Assembly: GCA_933228895.1 (NCBI GenBank)
Contig: OW121849.1
Span: forward strand, 42,936,354-43,000,353
Direction: 5' to 3'
DNA from: Platycnemis pennipes
Taxonomy: Eukaryota; Arthropoda; Insecta; Odonata; Platycnemididae
DNA length: 64,000 nt
A program made the translations under genes and the position numbers. Below, in pieces: positions 1-12,289 of the stretch (positions within the stretch are counted from its first letter, which is position 1; the number at the start of each line of letters is the position of its first letter). The notes under the pieces are model-generated. The model saw nothing but the letters and a program-made list of their open reading frames with translations, was not told the origin of the DNA and did not search any database.

Positions 1-507
1 TTAAAAACTGCAATATATTCATAATTAAATCATATTCAAATTGCTTTTTAAATCAAGGCATGATTTATTACATAATACGAGCGCGAGTCCGAAGGTAACC
101 TTAATTATTCTTTAGAGGTAAAAACAAATGTATGCAGATTAAACATAATTTTTATTTTGCAATTTAGTCTCCTTATCAGCTTCTTTTTACCCTTCCGTCC
201 CTTCCAATCACGTGTTCTACTTTAGCAACAACGTTAGTTGAAGTTGCCGTTAGCTGCCGGACGGAGCTAGCCGATTCAACCACCACTTTTGAATTTCGTG
301 TGCCAATGATAAACCTATTGCAATGTTAAGCAACTTTCTCCATATTGCTTTAAGATTTTACAGTTAATATCATTTAATTTTTCACCGCAACTACTTAAAA
401 AGCGAATAATTGCACGCTACTTTTCCTTGGAGAGAGTGACTAATGACGCCGCTATATTTGTTTTATTCGGCTAACGTTTAAGTGCAAGTGACATCTAATA
501 ACCAAAG
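1..507. other. AT-rich unique sequence, nothing recognised
   Basis: No open frame with coding character, no tRNA-like boxes and no repeat shared with the rest of the window was seen here. Confidence 0.5.
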
Positions 508-799
508 ACAACAAGTTTCCGCATACTCGAACATAAAAATAGTGCAGCGCTATAATAGGTAATAAGGTGATTAAGGATTTAATAATGAAATTAAGGCTGC
601 TATTATACTCACCCTTGCATTTAAAATATTTCCAATTCAGTTTCCTCAAATCACGACAAGTTTTTGCGTACTTGAACATAAAAATACAGCGGCACTATAA
701 TAGGTAATAACGTGATTTAGAGTTTTTATGATGAAATTGAGTTTACTTTTTGACTCGCCCTTGAATTTAAACCATTTCCAATAGAGTATTCTCAGATCT
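508..799. repeat. old tandem duplication, two units of about 145 bp
   Basis: Unit 1 runs 508-652 and unit 2 runs 653-799. Both read through the same landmarks in the same order: a CAAGTTT block, GAACATAAAAATA, CTATAATAGGTAATAA, a GTGATT block, ATGAAATT, CTCRCCCTTG, a TTTCCAAT block and a final CTCARATC. By eye they agree at roughly three quarters of positions, so the duplication is old. Neither unit has an open frame. No third copy is visible on either side. Confidence 0.8.
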
Positions 800-3458
800 A
801 TGATAGCAAAGTAGACTCTTCTCGGGTTAACAGATTCCGCGACAACTCAATGATTTCCAGGATTGGCGTACGTCACCTTTTGAGCTTCGGCCCCGATACC
901 GGCCGCACCATAATATGGCACTGAGGCACGACGGCCGCGCGTGAATTTAACATAGTAGGTAGCGCACGGTTGGCGAGCACGACGGCAGCTTCCAATCGGA
1001 CTCGGGAAATACGCCAAGAGCCGTCTCATCTCCTTCCTCGGGTTTCAAACAAACCCGTTCATGCATTCGAGGCACCGCGAGTCAGTCAATCGCTCGCTCC
1101 TCTTCGCTCGGATTCATATTCGTTCGTCCGTTAGACCCGCGCGCTGCAACGCTGCATGCGTGATGCCGAAAAGGCCGTGCAAAACGCGTGAGTGGTATTA
1201 GCGACCATCTGCACTGGCCGGCGATGTATGCGCTTCAAAAGATAAAAAAAAGATGTCCTCTAGATTGTATTTTATGCTCCACTCTGCTGTACTATTCCAG
1301 TCCACGATGAGAACGGTCGGAAGCCCGATTTCAATTATTGCCAAGGATGCGGAATATATATGTACGACCTTTGGACGGTCCCTTGAAACTATGATAACAA
1401 ATCCTCGAGTACTTACGCACGCAACAACCACAAATTCAGCAAATGAATCTCACCTTAGATCTTCATATATATAACCTTAGATCCTCATATATCTCAAACA
1501 TATCTTCCATACTTTTCCACAGTTCTAACAGCATTATTTCCCTAATCAGCGTGGTATGGAATTCAATTTTTCAATTATCACGACTTCAATCTTCCTATAC
1601 GTATGACAACATTCCACAACTTAAAAGTCAAAAGAGAGTTTGGTGATAAGAGGTCTCATACGTGAATTCAGGATGATCACGTGGATTCCAATAGTGAAGG
1701 GTTAAAATGGAAAATCGACTCACAGAAACTCTATGGTTAAAAAAAAACCCAATACGTAGTCGTTTGGATTGTCACCATGGAGATACATTGGTTTTACGGA
1801 GATGTGCCGCACTCAATCCTTTTTAATTCACAGAAAGCTCTTCAGATATTAGAAATACAAAATATAAGAACCCTTAAATTTTGGGAGGGGAACAGAAGAA
1901 AGAATTGCTAATCGTCTCGTTCTATGAAACAAATTACCAGAAGGTGCACATAGGTACTCAGCGGATGCGAGAGGGAAGGTCCTTACGTAATTTCGGAAAA
2001 TACTTTCCTGCAGTATTACCCTCAAAATCACCTCACGCAAGCACTACAGATTGAGAACGTGTTGATATGTACCACACATCAGCAAAGCTTGACAAAGTAC
2101 TTAGGCGGAAATGGGTCCTGAATTTCCTACGAGAGATAAGTATTGATGGTTTGGATATATTTTGTGACCCAAGTATCGGTATAATTGATGTTGATTGCCT
2201 GACTGCGACGAAAACAAGGATTTTATGAAACCTGTACAGGGTCCCAGGAACAGGCTAAGAACCCAACACAGTTCGAATTACATGGAAAGATTAATGGCGA
2301 TGTTGGATGAGGAGAGGATCGAGAATTTGGCGAGCAACGGTCAACACGCATATATCATCACAAGCGCCGACCAAGGAACGAGAGAGGAAGAGGTTTTTCT
2401 CTCGCGCTGTCTGCAGGGAGGCTCTAAGCATTGAAGAGCCGCGATTCTCGTATTGGCCAGCGACCAATTACGGTCGCTCATCGTTTCCTTGGAAAAGGAC
2501 CTCCTTCAACGAAATTCCTATTTTTTTCCCCGCAGCCCTCTAAAGCTTGGTGCACCAACGACTAATGGGAATTAAACAAAAAAAGCTTTCGAGGTCGACG
2601 AGCACCAATAGCGGGCCCATTCTATGAATTCCTTAAGACAATGCACACAGCGCAAAAACGTAGCACGTAGCTCGTTGCACGAGAGGACAAAGGGCGTCTA
2701 GCAGAAGCGCATGGACAAAGCCATAGAGGCTCGGGAAATCCACTGCACCAGGACAAAGAAGGTAAGTAGGAGTGCGATTCGACTCTAAAACGGGTTCCTC
2801 TCGCAAAAAGAACCCGCTCGAAATGGAATATCGGCGCGCGAGGACAAAGAGACAGTAAATTCTTTCGCGTGGGGGTCTCTGCCGCAACGTTAGAGACAAC
2901 TCGCTTAGCACTCATTCATTCCACCGATAACAGGGAGGTTTGAATGGAGGCGGAACTAAGGATTTTCCCCAAGGCTTCGTTTAACCCGCATGCTTCTCCA
3001 ACTAAGATGATTTCCTCCTTCGGTCCAATGTACATACTTTGCACCACCATCCATCCCTTCCGAAACACCCCCTCTTTTTCTCTCTCCCACTCTCTCTTTG
3101 ACCCATATCTCGCACCCTTTCCCTTCTTTCGCGAACTCCAATCCAATCAATACCTATATCCACGGTTTAGTTGTATAATTAGGCTCTTACGTTCTACAAC
3201 CGCGAAAGCTATATATTCTACTTCGTATTCTCTACTCATAAATCAATCTACTGGCAATCGCAAATTGCGCGCCTCGAAGGGGATGAAAACAAGCTACATG
3301 CTTGAGTTGCCAGACAGGTACATACATAACCAACCGTGCTCTTGAGGTCCTCCTTTTTTTCGCACTACCATCTCTGTATCATAGTAATTTCCTTCGTAAA
3401 CTTCTGCGAAAACACTTAATTCTTTTCATTTCATCGGCAATGTAAAAAAATTGAGGGG
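800..3458. other. no gene recognised; mixed AT-rich and CpG-containing sequence
   Basis: The stretch 840-1190 is richer in CpG than its surroundings. At 1452-1473 and 1474-1495 a 22-bp unit starting ACCTTAGATC is duplicated in tandem with a few changes. From about 2190 to 3350 there are several short open frames on both strands that overlap each other, which is typical of chance frames. A pyrimidine-rich stretch lies near 3055-3130. I see no splice-flanked exon I would defend. Confidence 0.45.
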
Positions 3459-3522
3459 TCGTGGTGGCCTAGTGGATAGAGCACTGAGTTACTGACCGGA
3501 GTATCCAAGGTTCAAATCTAAA
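3459..3522 (+). repeat. tRNA-like SINE head
   Basis: The segment has a polymerase III A-box-like TGGCCTAGTGGATAGAGCA and, about 40 bases later, a B-box-like GGTTCAAATCT. Those are the two internal promoter parts of tRNA-derived SINEs. The acceptor ends do not pair and there is no tRNA cloverleaf I can close, so it is a SINE remnant rather than a tRNA gene. The 3' body after it is not recognisable. Confidence 0.6.
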
Positions 3523-5132
3523 AAACTAAAATCCTCGCGATTTGATTTTCTGCACGTCAAAACTTAGTAAGAAATCGCAGGTGGCCCAGGAAAAGGTATT
3601 GCAGAAGGTAAAAGTTATAGAAGGATCCTTGGTATGCAAAAGATTGAGAACACGGATTCCGGATAAGGTATTCCGATCCATACACTCAGTACGCAAACAG
3701 AACGAGTTACACGCTAATTTATATGCAATCGACAATTACAAATATAAATAAAAGGAAATTTTACGAGTACATGCTGATATCATCGAAAATTAAACACAAA
3801 AGAACTACATTACCGACCTAAACACTCCTTACCCAATCCACAAAATAGACTCCACAATTACCTTGTAAACAGCCAAACGTTAATTAGTGATTCAATTTGA
3901 TCCTAGGAATCCTTTTTCCTACCAGTCTTCTTTCGCAGGATGAGAAAATATTCTGCTTAAATAAAGGGGAGTTGCTTTTCGCTTCCCTGCCTTCCGAGGC
4001 CACGCTTGAGCCTCCAGAACACTTTTTAATGAGAGAATGCAATTGTTACCCCATCTCTTTCTCTCTCTGTGCAGTCATGGGAGAGTTTAGTTTCCACGAC
4101 GGAAATCTAATTAGAAGTTCCAACGCTCAGGAACAGATATTACTACGTTGTTCCTTGTGAGCTCTGAGACAATTTTCGCAATCACGTTCCTAGGTGGACG
4201 TCCTCGAGGAAAAATCCGACTGTAAGCGGAGAATTAAGCCAGTTCTTTCTACGCCAAAATTAATACCATATTATTTGCCGATGAGCATCTAAAACTCAAA
4301 AGCAATCGCAATTCTACAAATGCAGGTTTCTCGTTACTGACTTTATAACCCAACTCCCAAGCACCCAAATATGTTGACAGAACAACTAGAGGGAAAGATT
4401 TATTTTTCTCTGTTTGCACCCTGAGAAGATCAGGAAAATCACGAAAATTAAAAAAGCCGTCAGAGCTAAAATAATTTACAGTATACTACGAATTATTATT
4501 AGAGAGAAGAAAAAAGTACTATTTACAGTTACCTAAATATTAATTTAAGGATAGATATGCCATGAGTAAAAGGGGAAATTATTAGGACGGGAAAGCATTG
4601 AGGGGCGTAACGGAAAATCATTTCGCAAGTGACGATAAAGGCTATTGTAATCGAAAACGTAATCATTACCGAAGCCGCTTTCATTGCATAGGGTTTATAT
4701 CCCATTCTAATGCAGGTGAAAGAGAATGGAATACCGTTTAATTAAACCTACGTGGCAGAAGGCTCTAAAAGGAAATATTTTGGATTTTCCTTCATCACCG
4801 TGCATCATTTAAAGTCAAAAATAGACTTGTAGAAGGATCATATGTAATCAAATTTCTAAATACGGGATATGAAAACTGAAAAAAATGGTTGATTGAAATA
4901 ATTCAGCTTACCACTAAAGCTAACTAGATGGAGCACAAATACACACCATAGAAAGCACATGCTTCAGGTCTTTCATGCTTCCTTTCCTTCACAGAGTTGA
5001 GTAAGTTGGCGGATAAATCCACGGAGTAGACAGTTCGGCTCTTGTGAAAGGGCCCTGCGGTTGAGACAACTCCAGAGAACCTATGGCTATGACAAAGTTG
5101 AGTGATTTTTGCATAAATAGGCATCTCGAGGA
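3523..5132. other. AT-rich sequence, nothing recognised
   Basis: Short open frames at 3542-3751 and 3897-4160 on the plus strand have no matching splice signals and no recognisable protein family. Confidence 0.45.
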
Positions 5133-5230
5133 CACCACAGGCGGTACGGGATTAGGATGTGGGCCCCTGTCCTATCGCGCGAGTTTCAATCCCCATGTCG
5201 TTGTCGCGGAGAACTAAGCTTGCCCGTCTT
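5133..5230 (+). repeat. decayed tRNA-like SINE
   Basis: A tRNA-like segment with GGGCCCCTGTCCTATCGCG followed by the B-box-like GAGTTTCAATCCC. The A box is poor. It resembles the heads at 5949 and 10138 in spacing, and is read as an old SINE copy. Confidence 0.45.
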
Positions 5231-5948
5231 ATCGAAATCATTGGATCTTCGTGCAAAGCTCGTTTTAGTGCCGCTTTACTAAACTTTGACAACAGTTGAA
5301 CAAAGCCACTTTATCCTGTTGAGTCCTTCTGTTTTCAAGCACCGGAAAGAATGGGGGCGTTTACTCGGAACCGAAATCGCAATTTTGTACACGAAATCGT
5401 TAGATGGAAACGAAAAACGAATTTTAGTGAAAAAATTAATCTTCTAACCACAACCATTCACTCATACGTCAAAAATTAAAATAAGCAAAAGGTGACGCCC
5501 ACCGAGAATGCCACTGTGATAACATTGACGTCATTTTCCTCCCGTCCTTGACTGCTTTCTGGGGAGGGGGAAGGGAGTGGAGGGGGGTTCTCGGAAGGTC
5601 TGCTCGCACAGATGCTGTCGAAATCGCTCCCATTGGCCGAGTCAGCTGTTTCCCCCCCATTGCGATAAGGCAAAGTAGCTTCGCGGGCTCAGTTGTGATT
5701 GGACGATGTCGATATACGTCAGAGGTTGCACCACACCCACTTTTCCGAAAGGGTTAAAAACATCAGTTTTTCGCCGCTTATAACTCGGGAAATAATTGTC
5801 AGATCAGAAAACGAAAACATACGTGTCCTTTTATTTTACAAACTCTATCAGATCCGGCAATTAAAAAAATATGGTAAACGACCCCATTCTCAGGATTTTT
5901 AACTACCTCCATTTTGGCTCACAATACACAGATTGATTACTTTGCCCA
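5231..5948. other. no gene recognised
   Basis: AT-rich apart from a G-rich patch at about 5560-5600. Overlapping short frames on both strands across 5470-5760 look like chance frames in that patch. Confidence 0.45.
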
Positions 5949-6115
5949 ACCACGGGTAGCCTGTCGGTAGCGCTTTTCCCGGGCAACTCAAAGGTCGTGG
6001 GTTCCATTCCCGTCAGGAGCGTGGATGTTGTGCTTGTCTAGAGGTTTCAGGTTACGATTGACGGCCCGATATAACCTAAACAGTCGGAGAATCTAAAAAC
6101 CAAGTACAGCGTAAC
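5949..6115 (+). repeat. tRNA-derived SINE, family S1
   Basis: The head contains an A-box-like GGTAGCCTGTCGGTAGCGC and a good B box, GTGGGTTCCATTCCCG. The body after it (GATGTTGTGCTTGT, then a GGTTACGATTGACGG block and CCTAAAC) matches the body order of the copies at 10138 and 14915. I call this group S1. It is a non-autonomous retroelement that would have depended on a LINE for movement. Confidence 0.75.
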
Positions 6116-6264
6116 CATCCTATTAGAGGAACTAAAATGGAATCATTGTCAGACAGTAGGTTGAAATTTAGACTTAATCTCTTTTTTTAAATTCAAGACA
6201 ACATTTTAACTGATGACGTTAAAATATTTTGCGAACTCCTACTTACTATGGTAGACTGGACCAT

Positions 6265-6597
6265 GATCATTAAATTAGAGAAATTGATTGCCGAACTGAC
6301 GGAATCAAAATATCCTTCTTTCCTCGTACAATTAGGGATATAAATATCTAATAGTAAAAATGCAACTGTATCAATGGATGGCATAGGTAGCTGCATGTTG
6401 GTAAGCTAACCCAACTAACGGTTTTGCATGCTTTCTGTGCTATTTTTTCTTTTTTTTTGAATTGTGAAGTTTAGATTATAATATAATTACTAATCCTTTT
6501 TACACATGACATGTAATGCATGTTTGGTGTGAATTCACCCCCTGCCACTCTCCTTTATGGTGGATTGCAGGGTATTATGTAGATATAGATGTAATTC
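6265..6597 (-). repeat. dispersed repeat, GTGTGTGGCAG family, with shared flank
   Basis: The right part (about 6530-6595) is the reverse complement of the family core seen at 13650: it reads CCCCCTGCCAC, then GTGGATTGCAG, then GTAGATATAGATG. The left part shares GAAATTGATTGCCGAACTG and TGTGAAGTTTAGA with the copy at 40245-40445. About 100 bases around 6340-6450 are absent from that copy. Polymerase III boxes are not evident and no protein is encoded. Confidence 0.75.
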
Positions 6598-7735
6598 TAC
6601 TATTTGACTGCTTTGCCTAGGAGTTTCCCCAGAATCAAAAGAAGACGTCGCGACGATATCGAATATTAGCGAGCTTTTAAAAACGATCTAGTTCGAACGT
6701 ACCGAGGGCATTGGCTACAATCGATGGTAGAAACTCTAATTCAGGGTTAAAGTCCTCCAGATGCTGCGTTGGAAACTCAATGGCCAGGGTAAAATCCAAC
6801 CAAGGGTGTCAATACGGCGGAAGAGAAAAATAATATTCGCATTACGCGGACCTTTATTCATTTAGAATGCAGATCGCGTCGCGATGCTCGTCCCAAGCAC
6901 ATTTAGTAACGGCTGAGCGCAAACGACAATGCAGCCACTTTACAACGGGTGAAAAGTACCAGGAAGGAAATTTCTTAAAATTACCAATGCCGAGCAGGCG
7001 CGACAAAAATATTAAAACGTAATCGAGTCCTACCCAACAAAAATGAAAAATGATTTGACATGGAAAATAAATCAATCATTAAGGATAACATTCTCTTTTT
7101 TTATCTAAATTCACTTTTTTCCAGGCTTCTCCATCAAGTAACTCATTTTTTTCACGTTGTAATTCTTGGTGAGAATGACTGGCCGCGGAATACATTTCAA
7201 AACGATATCATCGGCATTTCAAAGCGATATCATCTGTGCGACCTGCAGACGCGAACCGGCCTAGAATGATTACTTTGTAGCTGCACATTCTCGGCGCATC
7301 ATTGACTAAAACATACGTAATATCAAGAGGAATGAAACCATTAAAGAAAAATACTATATTATTATAGACAGTAAATATCCGATAATTTAAGAAGCTATCG
7401 GATCACCAGGGTGCGTACCGTTAGAATCAACTTTAGGATAGCGTAATTCTATTCATGAAATTTTCAGAAAATGGGACTAGTAAAGCTCTATCTTTTTTAT
7501 AATCATATGGTTATATATTCATTTACTAATTTTATTAACAAAGATTTAATCAAATTCACGATTTCATGGATAAACTTGGCAAAATAACAATTCTTATTCT
7601 TAAAACTGACAGAAAAATTATTTCTATGATGCGAACAAATAACGATGGCTCCCGAAAATAACTATAGAAGAATACATTAAGACGCATGACTTCACGAGCA
7701 TTCCTAAAACTTGAACTTTTCCAAAAATTTTTAAA
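6598..7735. other. AT-rich sequence, nothing recognised
   Basis: No repeat shared within the window and no credible exon. The overlapping frames at 6854-7075 (minus) and 7060-7269 (plus) have no support. Confidence 0.45.
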
Positions 7736-7965
7736 TAAAACTCAGCAAAGGTTTAAATGCTTTAGCGTTATTACCAGGGGACACTCATAATACGAGTAAG
7801 CGGCCCTAGTATATGACACTAAAGGTTTTAAACCTTGATTGGGTTTTATTAAAAATCTGTGTGGAAAAGTACAACAGGTTTTACTAATACTATGAACTTC
7901 CACAAAGTAAGGCCCGAAGGAGTAGAAACATTAAAATGCATAACAATGTTTTTGCATTTCAATGA
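7736..7965. mobile_element. Penelope-like inverted terminal pair, decayed copy
   Basis: The left arm reads AAGGTTTAAATGCTTTAGCG and the right arm reads ATGACACTAAAGGTTTTAAA, then CCTTGATTGGGTTTTATT. These are degenerate reverse complements of each other. The outer right tail (ACTTCCACAAAGTAAGGCCC, then GAAGGAGTAGAAA) matches the tail of the copy at 52475-52500, which shows common origin. The hammerhead core residues are lost in both arms: GAAAC has become TAAAC in the right arm. It is read as an old copy of the unit that is nearly intact at 51404. Confidence 0.6.
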
Positions 7966-8449
7966 GGTTTTAATGCGTTACAATTATATATGCAATGGGG
8001 AATCATGACAAATGGGGATAAACAACACATATAAAAAACATAAGAATAATTTATAATCAAATTCCCTGCTTTATAAGAAGATTACTTCGGTTCTTACACT
8101 TTTCTAGCCACTTACAGGCCAATAAGTAAACCATCCACGCAGCAAGATATTCACTAGCCACCTCACACATTAAGAAATCGATTAAATTATTGGCATAGGC
8201 AATACTGGAAATAGTTGGCATAGGCAAAATCAGTCAATTCGTGGGAATTAAATGGGGCACGTTTATATATGTATGCGATGCGAGTGTGCATGGTCGCAGA
8301 TTCATTCCGGAAGCAAAGACGAATCAGACCTCGGCATAATTAAAATGGTACGTTGGAAACGAAAGAAAATTAAACGAGAAAAGGAAAGAAGAAAAAAAGA
8401 AAGCGCTTCGAAATGGCGACAAAGCCGTAAAAAGTGACTAAAGGCCGCG
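7966..8449. other. AT-rich sequence, nothing recognised
   Basis: A short basic open frame at 8252-8437 on the plus strand is lysine- and arginine-rich because of an A/G-rich run. It has no recognisable domain. Confidence 0.45.
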
Positions 8450-9560
8450 ACAAATAGACCAAACTGCCCACACGCCTCATCTCCCCACCCCCTCCACCCG
8501 CTGGTCCTATTGATTTTATCGAGACCGAATACTATTTCGTCCGACCCTTTTGCATGACTGTTTCGGGACCCCGGGTGGCGGCGTAGTCAAGGCTGCGGCA
8601 TATCACGGATGGGAAAGAGAGAGGCCGGATGAAAAAAAAGGCGTCGGGAGACACTAAAAAAGCGTCGCTCGCCCGCCATGCATCAGCAGCGGGATGCGGC
8701 GCCTGTGTTGGTGGGTGCTTCATTGCCACGGACGGCTGTTTGGAAGAGGGAACGGCCATTCCCAACCCCTCCCCCCTCCTCTCCGACTCGCAAAACCGTC
8801 CCGTTTTTGTTCCCGCGTGTTTTATTGGTTCGGTTCATTGCGCTTCTTCTCACGCAGCCGTTTATTCGCGTCGCGGGGGGGGGGGGGAGGAGAGTTGTTG
8901 GGGAAGAGGGGGAAGAATGGGTTTGTTGGGGGTTGGAGACGGAGAAGGGGGGCGGCAACTCATATTTGCTAGCGACCATGTTGAACTCGGCCATCAGTCG
9001 TACACACCGCCGACCGATTCCAGGGGCAGGAAGGCAGCACCGCGGCTCCGGTTCGCCACCGTTTCTTTGTGCCGCGCATAATTTGACTCCTGCCGTTATG
9101 TATGAGTGTTCCCTGCAATGAATCGGTAATCGAGGACGCCACCAAGCTCACACCCCCCTCCCAAACACTCCTCTTCATCTCTCTCTCACCCTAATGACAC
9201 TACTTCCACCCGCGCCTTTTCCCCTCGCACCACTCCGTTGATTTTTTTGCGGATCTCCCCCTCCACAGCTTCCCCCGCAAACCCCACCCTTCTCCCCACC
9301 CACCACCGGTGTCGTCACTTCCGTATTCCGCCTTTCCCTCGTCAAATGCCGCCTAACCGACCGACGGGGTCCCATCGATCACCCCCGAATGCACGAGCAG
9401 TTTCATTTCCCCCACGTGATGCCCATGAGAGGGCGGGGGGGAGGGAGGGAAAGGAGACAAGAAGGAAATGTATCGAATATGAAAGCCATCTCATCTACGG
9501 GGGTAAAAGGGGAGGGGGTGGGGTTTAGCGAGGGCTTTAGGGTTTCCTCCCCCGCAACGC
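8450..9560. other. GC-rich, CpG-rich block
   Basis: This 1.1-kb block is much richer in G+C and CpG than its surroundings and contains a run of G around 8875-8887. Every frame on both strands is open for 60-150 codons at once, the expected result of low stop-codon density in GC-rich DNA. None of the translations shows a known motif. It could be an unmethylated CpG-rich promoter or first-exon region, but I see no start site that would prove it. Confidence 0.5.
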
Positions 9561-10137
9561 CTCTTCCTACATTTTCCCGCATATTCATCAGATGCGACCA
9601 ATGAACTGACTGGATGGGTGATGGTGGAGGGTGGTAATCCCATTCTCCCTAACTGACTGAGCACGGCGCAAAAAAAAAGGAAAACGACGTGGCGAATGTT
9701 TCCAGTTTTTATCGAGAGAATTTTTTTTCCTTTTTAGTGCACATGTCTACACGCGCTAAACAGCTAAACGAAACGGATAAACCACGCTGGTAGTTAACAG
9801 GCAATGCTCTATCCCAGGCGTTCCACGTCAGTGTACTTAACACGAAAGGACACAAATATTGACAGCTGGTGATGAATCTAGGCGCGTTGATGTCTGAGAG
9901 CGGGCATTGGCAAACCCTGACCCGAGTGTACGCGCTTTTAAATCCGCGTCCATCACGTTTTTTTCTCAGAGGAAATGTTTCGGGTTCTTACGGAAGAGGA
10001 AGAGGAACATCGAGAATTTGCGAGAAAGGTCACATCACGCCGAAATCTTTTCCGTTTTCTTTAACAGTAGTTCGTATTCCGAAGGAACACTAAAAATGGA
10101 CGCAGTTAAGCACATTCTGAAAAAATGAATCGAACTG
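9561..10137. other. no gene recognised
   Basis: Mixed composition falling back to AT-rich. Two overlapping frames at 9869-10128 share no feature of real proteins. Confidence 0.4.
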
Positions 10138-10300
10138 GTTGTGGTGGCAAGGTTGATAACGCGCCGACCTGGCAACCAAAAGATTGTGAGCTTGAGTCCC
10201 GTCTCGGTCACATTTCTTCTCAGATTAAATTGATTGTTCAGTAAGGTTAAACGTTGAGATATAATCTTAGGAGTTAGGGCACATTAAAACCTCATTCTAT
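10138..10300 (+). repeat. tRNA-derived SINE, family S1
   Basis: The head has GTGGTGGCAAGGTTGATAAC as A box region and GAGCTTGAGTCCCGTCTCGG as B box region. The body continues with TTCAGTAAGGTTAAACGTTG and ATAATCTTAGGAGTTAGGGC, which lines up with the copy at 14915. No coding capacity. Confidence 0.75.
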
Positions 10301-11179
10301 TACCACCACCACAGGGACCAAGTTTCGCTAAAAAATCAGAGTAACAAGTAGGTCATACAGTTTTTTTGGTAATATTTGACAATATCAAGGCACGACGACT
10401 AGCATCCTCCACCACTCGGTGACTAGAAACCATTTCCATGGGCCAAAAAAAATCAGATAAAAATGCTCGAACATGAACAGCAGAATCATAAATGATATGT
10501 CGAGTTACGCATACTAAAAAAATTTGAACCACTCCCATTTAACGGCTAAAAACTAAACTCAGATTGCCTTGATCATTTCTCATCCCTGAGGTCATTAGGA
10601 AGGACACAAAAGCTCTTTCCGTTTCACCACCTCGGACATTGTGGCTACCCAGAATGCCACCACATATTCTTACGAATAACATGATAAAGCCTCGCAACAG
10701 TTGTCTGCAGCAGCCCATTAATATCTCACAAAAAAATAGGATCAATAACGCGGGGGCACTAGAGTGTGTCACAAGACAGTGGAAAGGGCGGGGCCAAACC
10801 TTAGCCCCGAAGGGTAATGTTCCTTTTTCATTGAGCTCCTTTGAGTTTAAACGAAATAAACCTTTGTGCGTTGGTTTTCTTTAGCTCAAAAAACAAATAA
10901 AATGAGATATGAGAGAAATATTTTGGTACTATGTTGCCAAAACGTGCTATTGTTTAATATTGACCATGAACGGTCATTAATCCAACGTTGATTTGGCGAA
11001 GCTCTGAAGGTCATTCTGCAAACGGCTTACAATTCTATTGGGGCTAAACTGCAACACTTACGCTATATTACGTGCAATAGGCTTATCTGAGGACTTTAAA
11101 ATATACTCCCCGAAATGCTATAAAACGATGAAAGAGTCAAATGAGCTAAGCTAATATATGATTTTGTCCTTTCTCGGCG
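10301..11179. other. AT-rich sequence, nothing recognised
   Basis: Frames at 10353-10538, 10539-10772 and 10639-10884 overlap on opposite strands and lack recognisable families. Confidence 0.4.
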
Positions 11180-11275
11180 AATGATATTTATAAATAATTC
11201 TCAGGTTTCCAGCCGAGTAAGATTTTGCGTTGCTGACGTTTCGACGGAATAATCCTCCATCGTCCTCAGGGCAAT
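11180..11275 (-). mobile_element. Penelope-like terminal fragment with hammerhead motif
   Basis: Read on the minus strand, 11274-11230 gives a near-complete minimal hammerhead. CTGAGGA (11269-11263) is the CUGANGA box. After one C comes stem II, GATGGA paired to TCCGTC across a 7-base loop, then GAAAC (11242-11238) and the cleavage triplet GTC (11237-11235). Stem I pairs TTGC upstream with GCAA downstream after one mismatched base next to the core. Stem III would be the self-complementary ACGU, which fits hammerheads that work as dimers. The tail after it (GCAACGCAAAATCTTACTCG) is AT-rich. Such motifs are known from Penelope-like retroelements. No reverse transcriptase is attached here. Confidence 0.65.
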
Positions 11276-12289
11276 AAAAGAGTTAAAGGCTTATAATAGG
11301 GTCGAATAAGCCGGATTATTAACGATTTATACAAGCGCATTAGAATAGTCTGGGGTGAGATGCATTTTTGAAAAATTCCCTAATTGAACTAAAAAATCCC
11401 CTGCGTGAACTCAAAAAGTCCAATTTTGACGTATCAGAATAAAAATCACGCTTAAATATTTCACAATTACAACACCTATCGATAGCGAGGCAGCTTAGCG
11501 AAAACAGCATAGGCAAATCCGCGAGGAATCCTCTTCAGACTCACTATCGAACCCAATTTTGTGTGATTTTTTTAACGCACCAGATGTTTCTAGGTTTTTC
11601 ATGGGAGCAAATTGAAAGCTGGCTTACTCGGACTCGGTACTAATGAGCTCTACCAATGCCGATCGAACCGGCCTTCGGCTTGCCAACTAGTTTTTATCCC
11701 GCGAAAGTAAGCGGAATATTAGAGCAAATCTTCTTCCTTTCCTACCTAGCATAAAAGCCTATGGCTTGTGCGTGCCAACGCCACTAATTAAAAAATAGAT
11801 AGATACACATACAGCCAACTCATGTAAGTATATGCGTGGATCCCTATTCTGGAATATTTCTGGAAACGAAAGTGGCCGGATGTGACGGAGCAGAGCGTAA
11901 TATTTAATTCCAGCTCCGTACATTTTAAAGAAGGGCATCCACAACCCTTCAGGTCTCCACTAATTTTCTTTTTTGCTGCAACAGGATTCCACCCCGTTCC
12001 TTGCCCTCTCCTAGGGACCCAAATTCTCCCCCTCGGCCGCGGATGTAGTGCGCAGATTTTTTCGAAAGGTAATTATTTTTTGTACTGGGATGGACGAAGC
12101 AAGAAGAAAATTGTGAGGAGATTATCCCAGCCAGGCGAAGAAGGCAATCTACTGGAAATGAATCCACTTACAGCTGGAAATTAAGCTTGTAAATAAGGAA
12201 ACACTTCACCAGAACTTAACTTTGGGGCATGCTCCTTTACAGCAGTAAGACATGAATGATAACACGAGCAGAGAAGTCGAGGCTGGAAG
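11276..12289. other. no gene recognised
   Basis: AT-rich. Open frames at 11882-12184 (plus) and 11949-12167 (minus) overlap and neither has a known motif. Confidence 0.4.

Noticed and set aside
5949..6020. Possible tRNA gene
   Set aside because: A and B boxes are good but the acceptor and anticodon stems do not pair, and the downstream body is shared with other copies. It is a SINE head.
8629..9121. Three overlapping open frames of 92-150 codons on the plus strand
   Set aside because: All frames are open at once because the block is GC-rich, and none has a recognisable motif.
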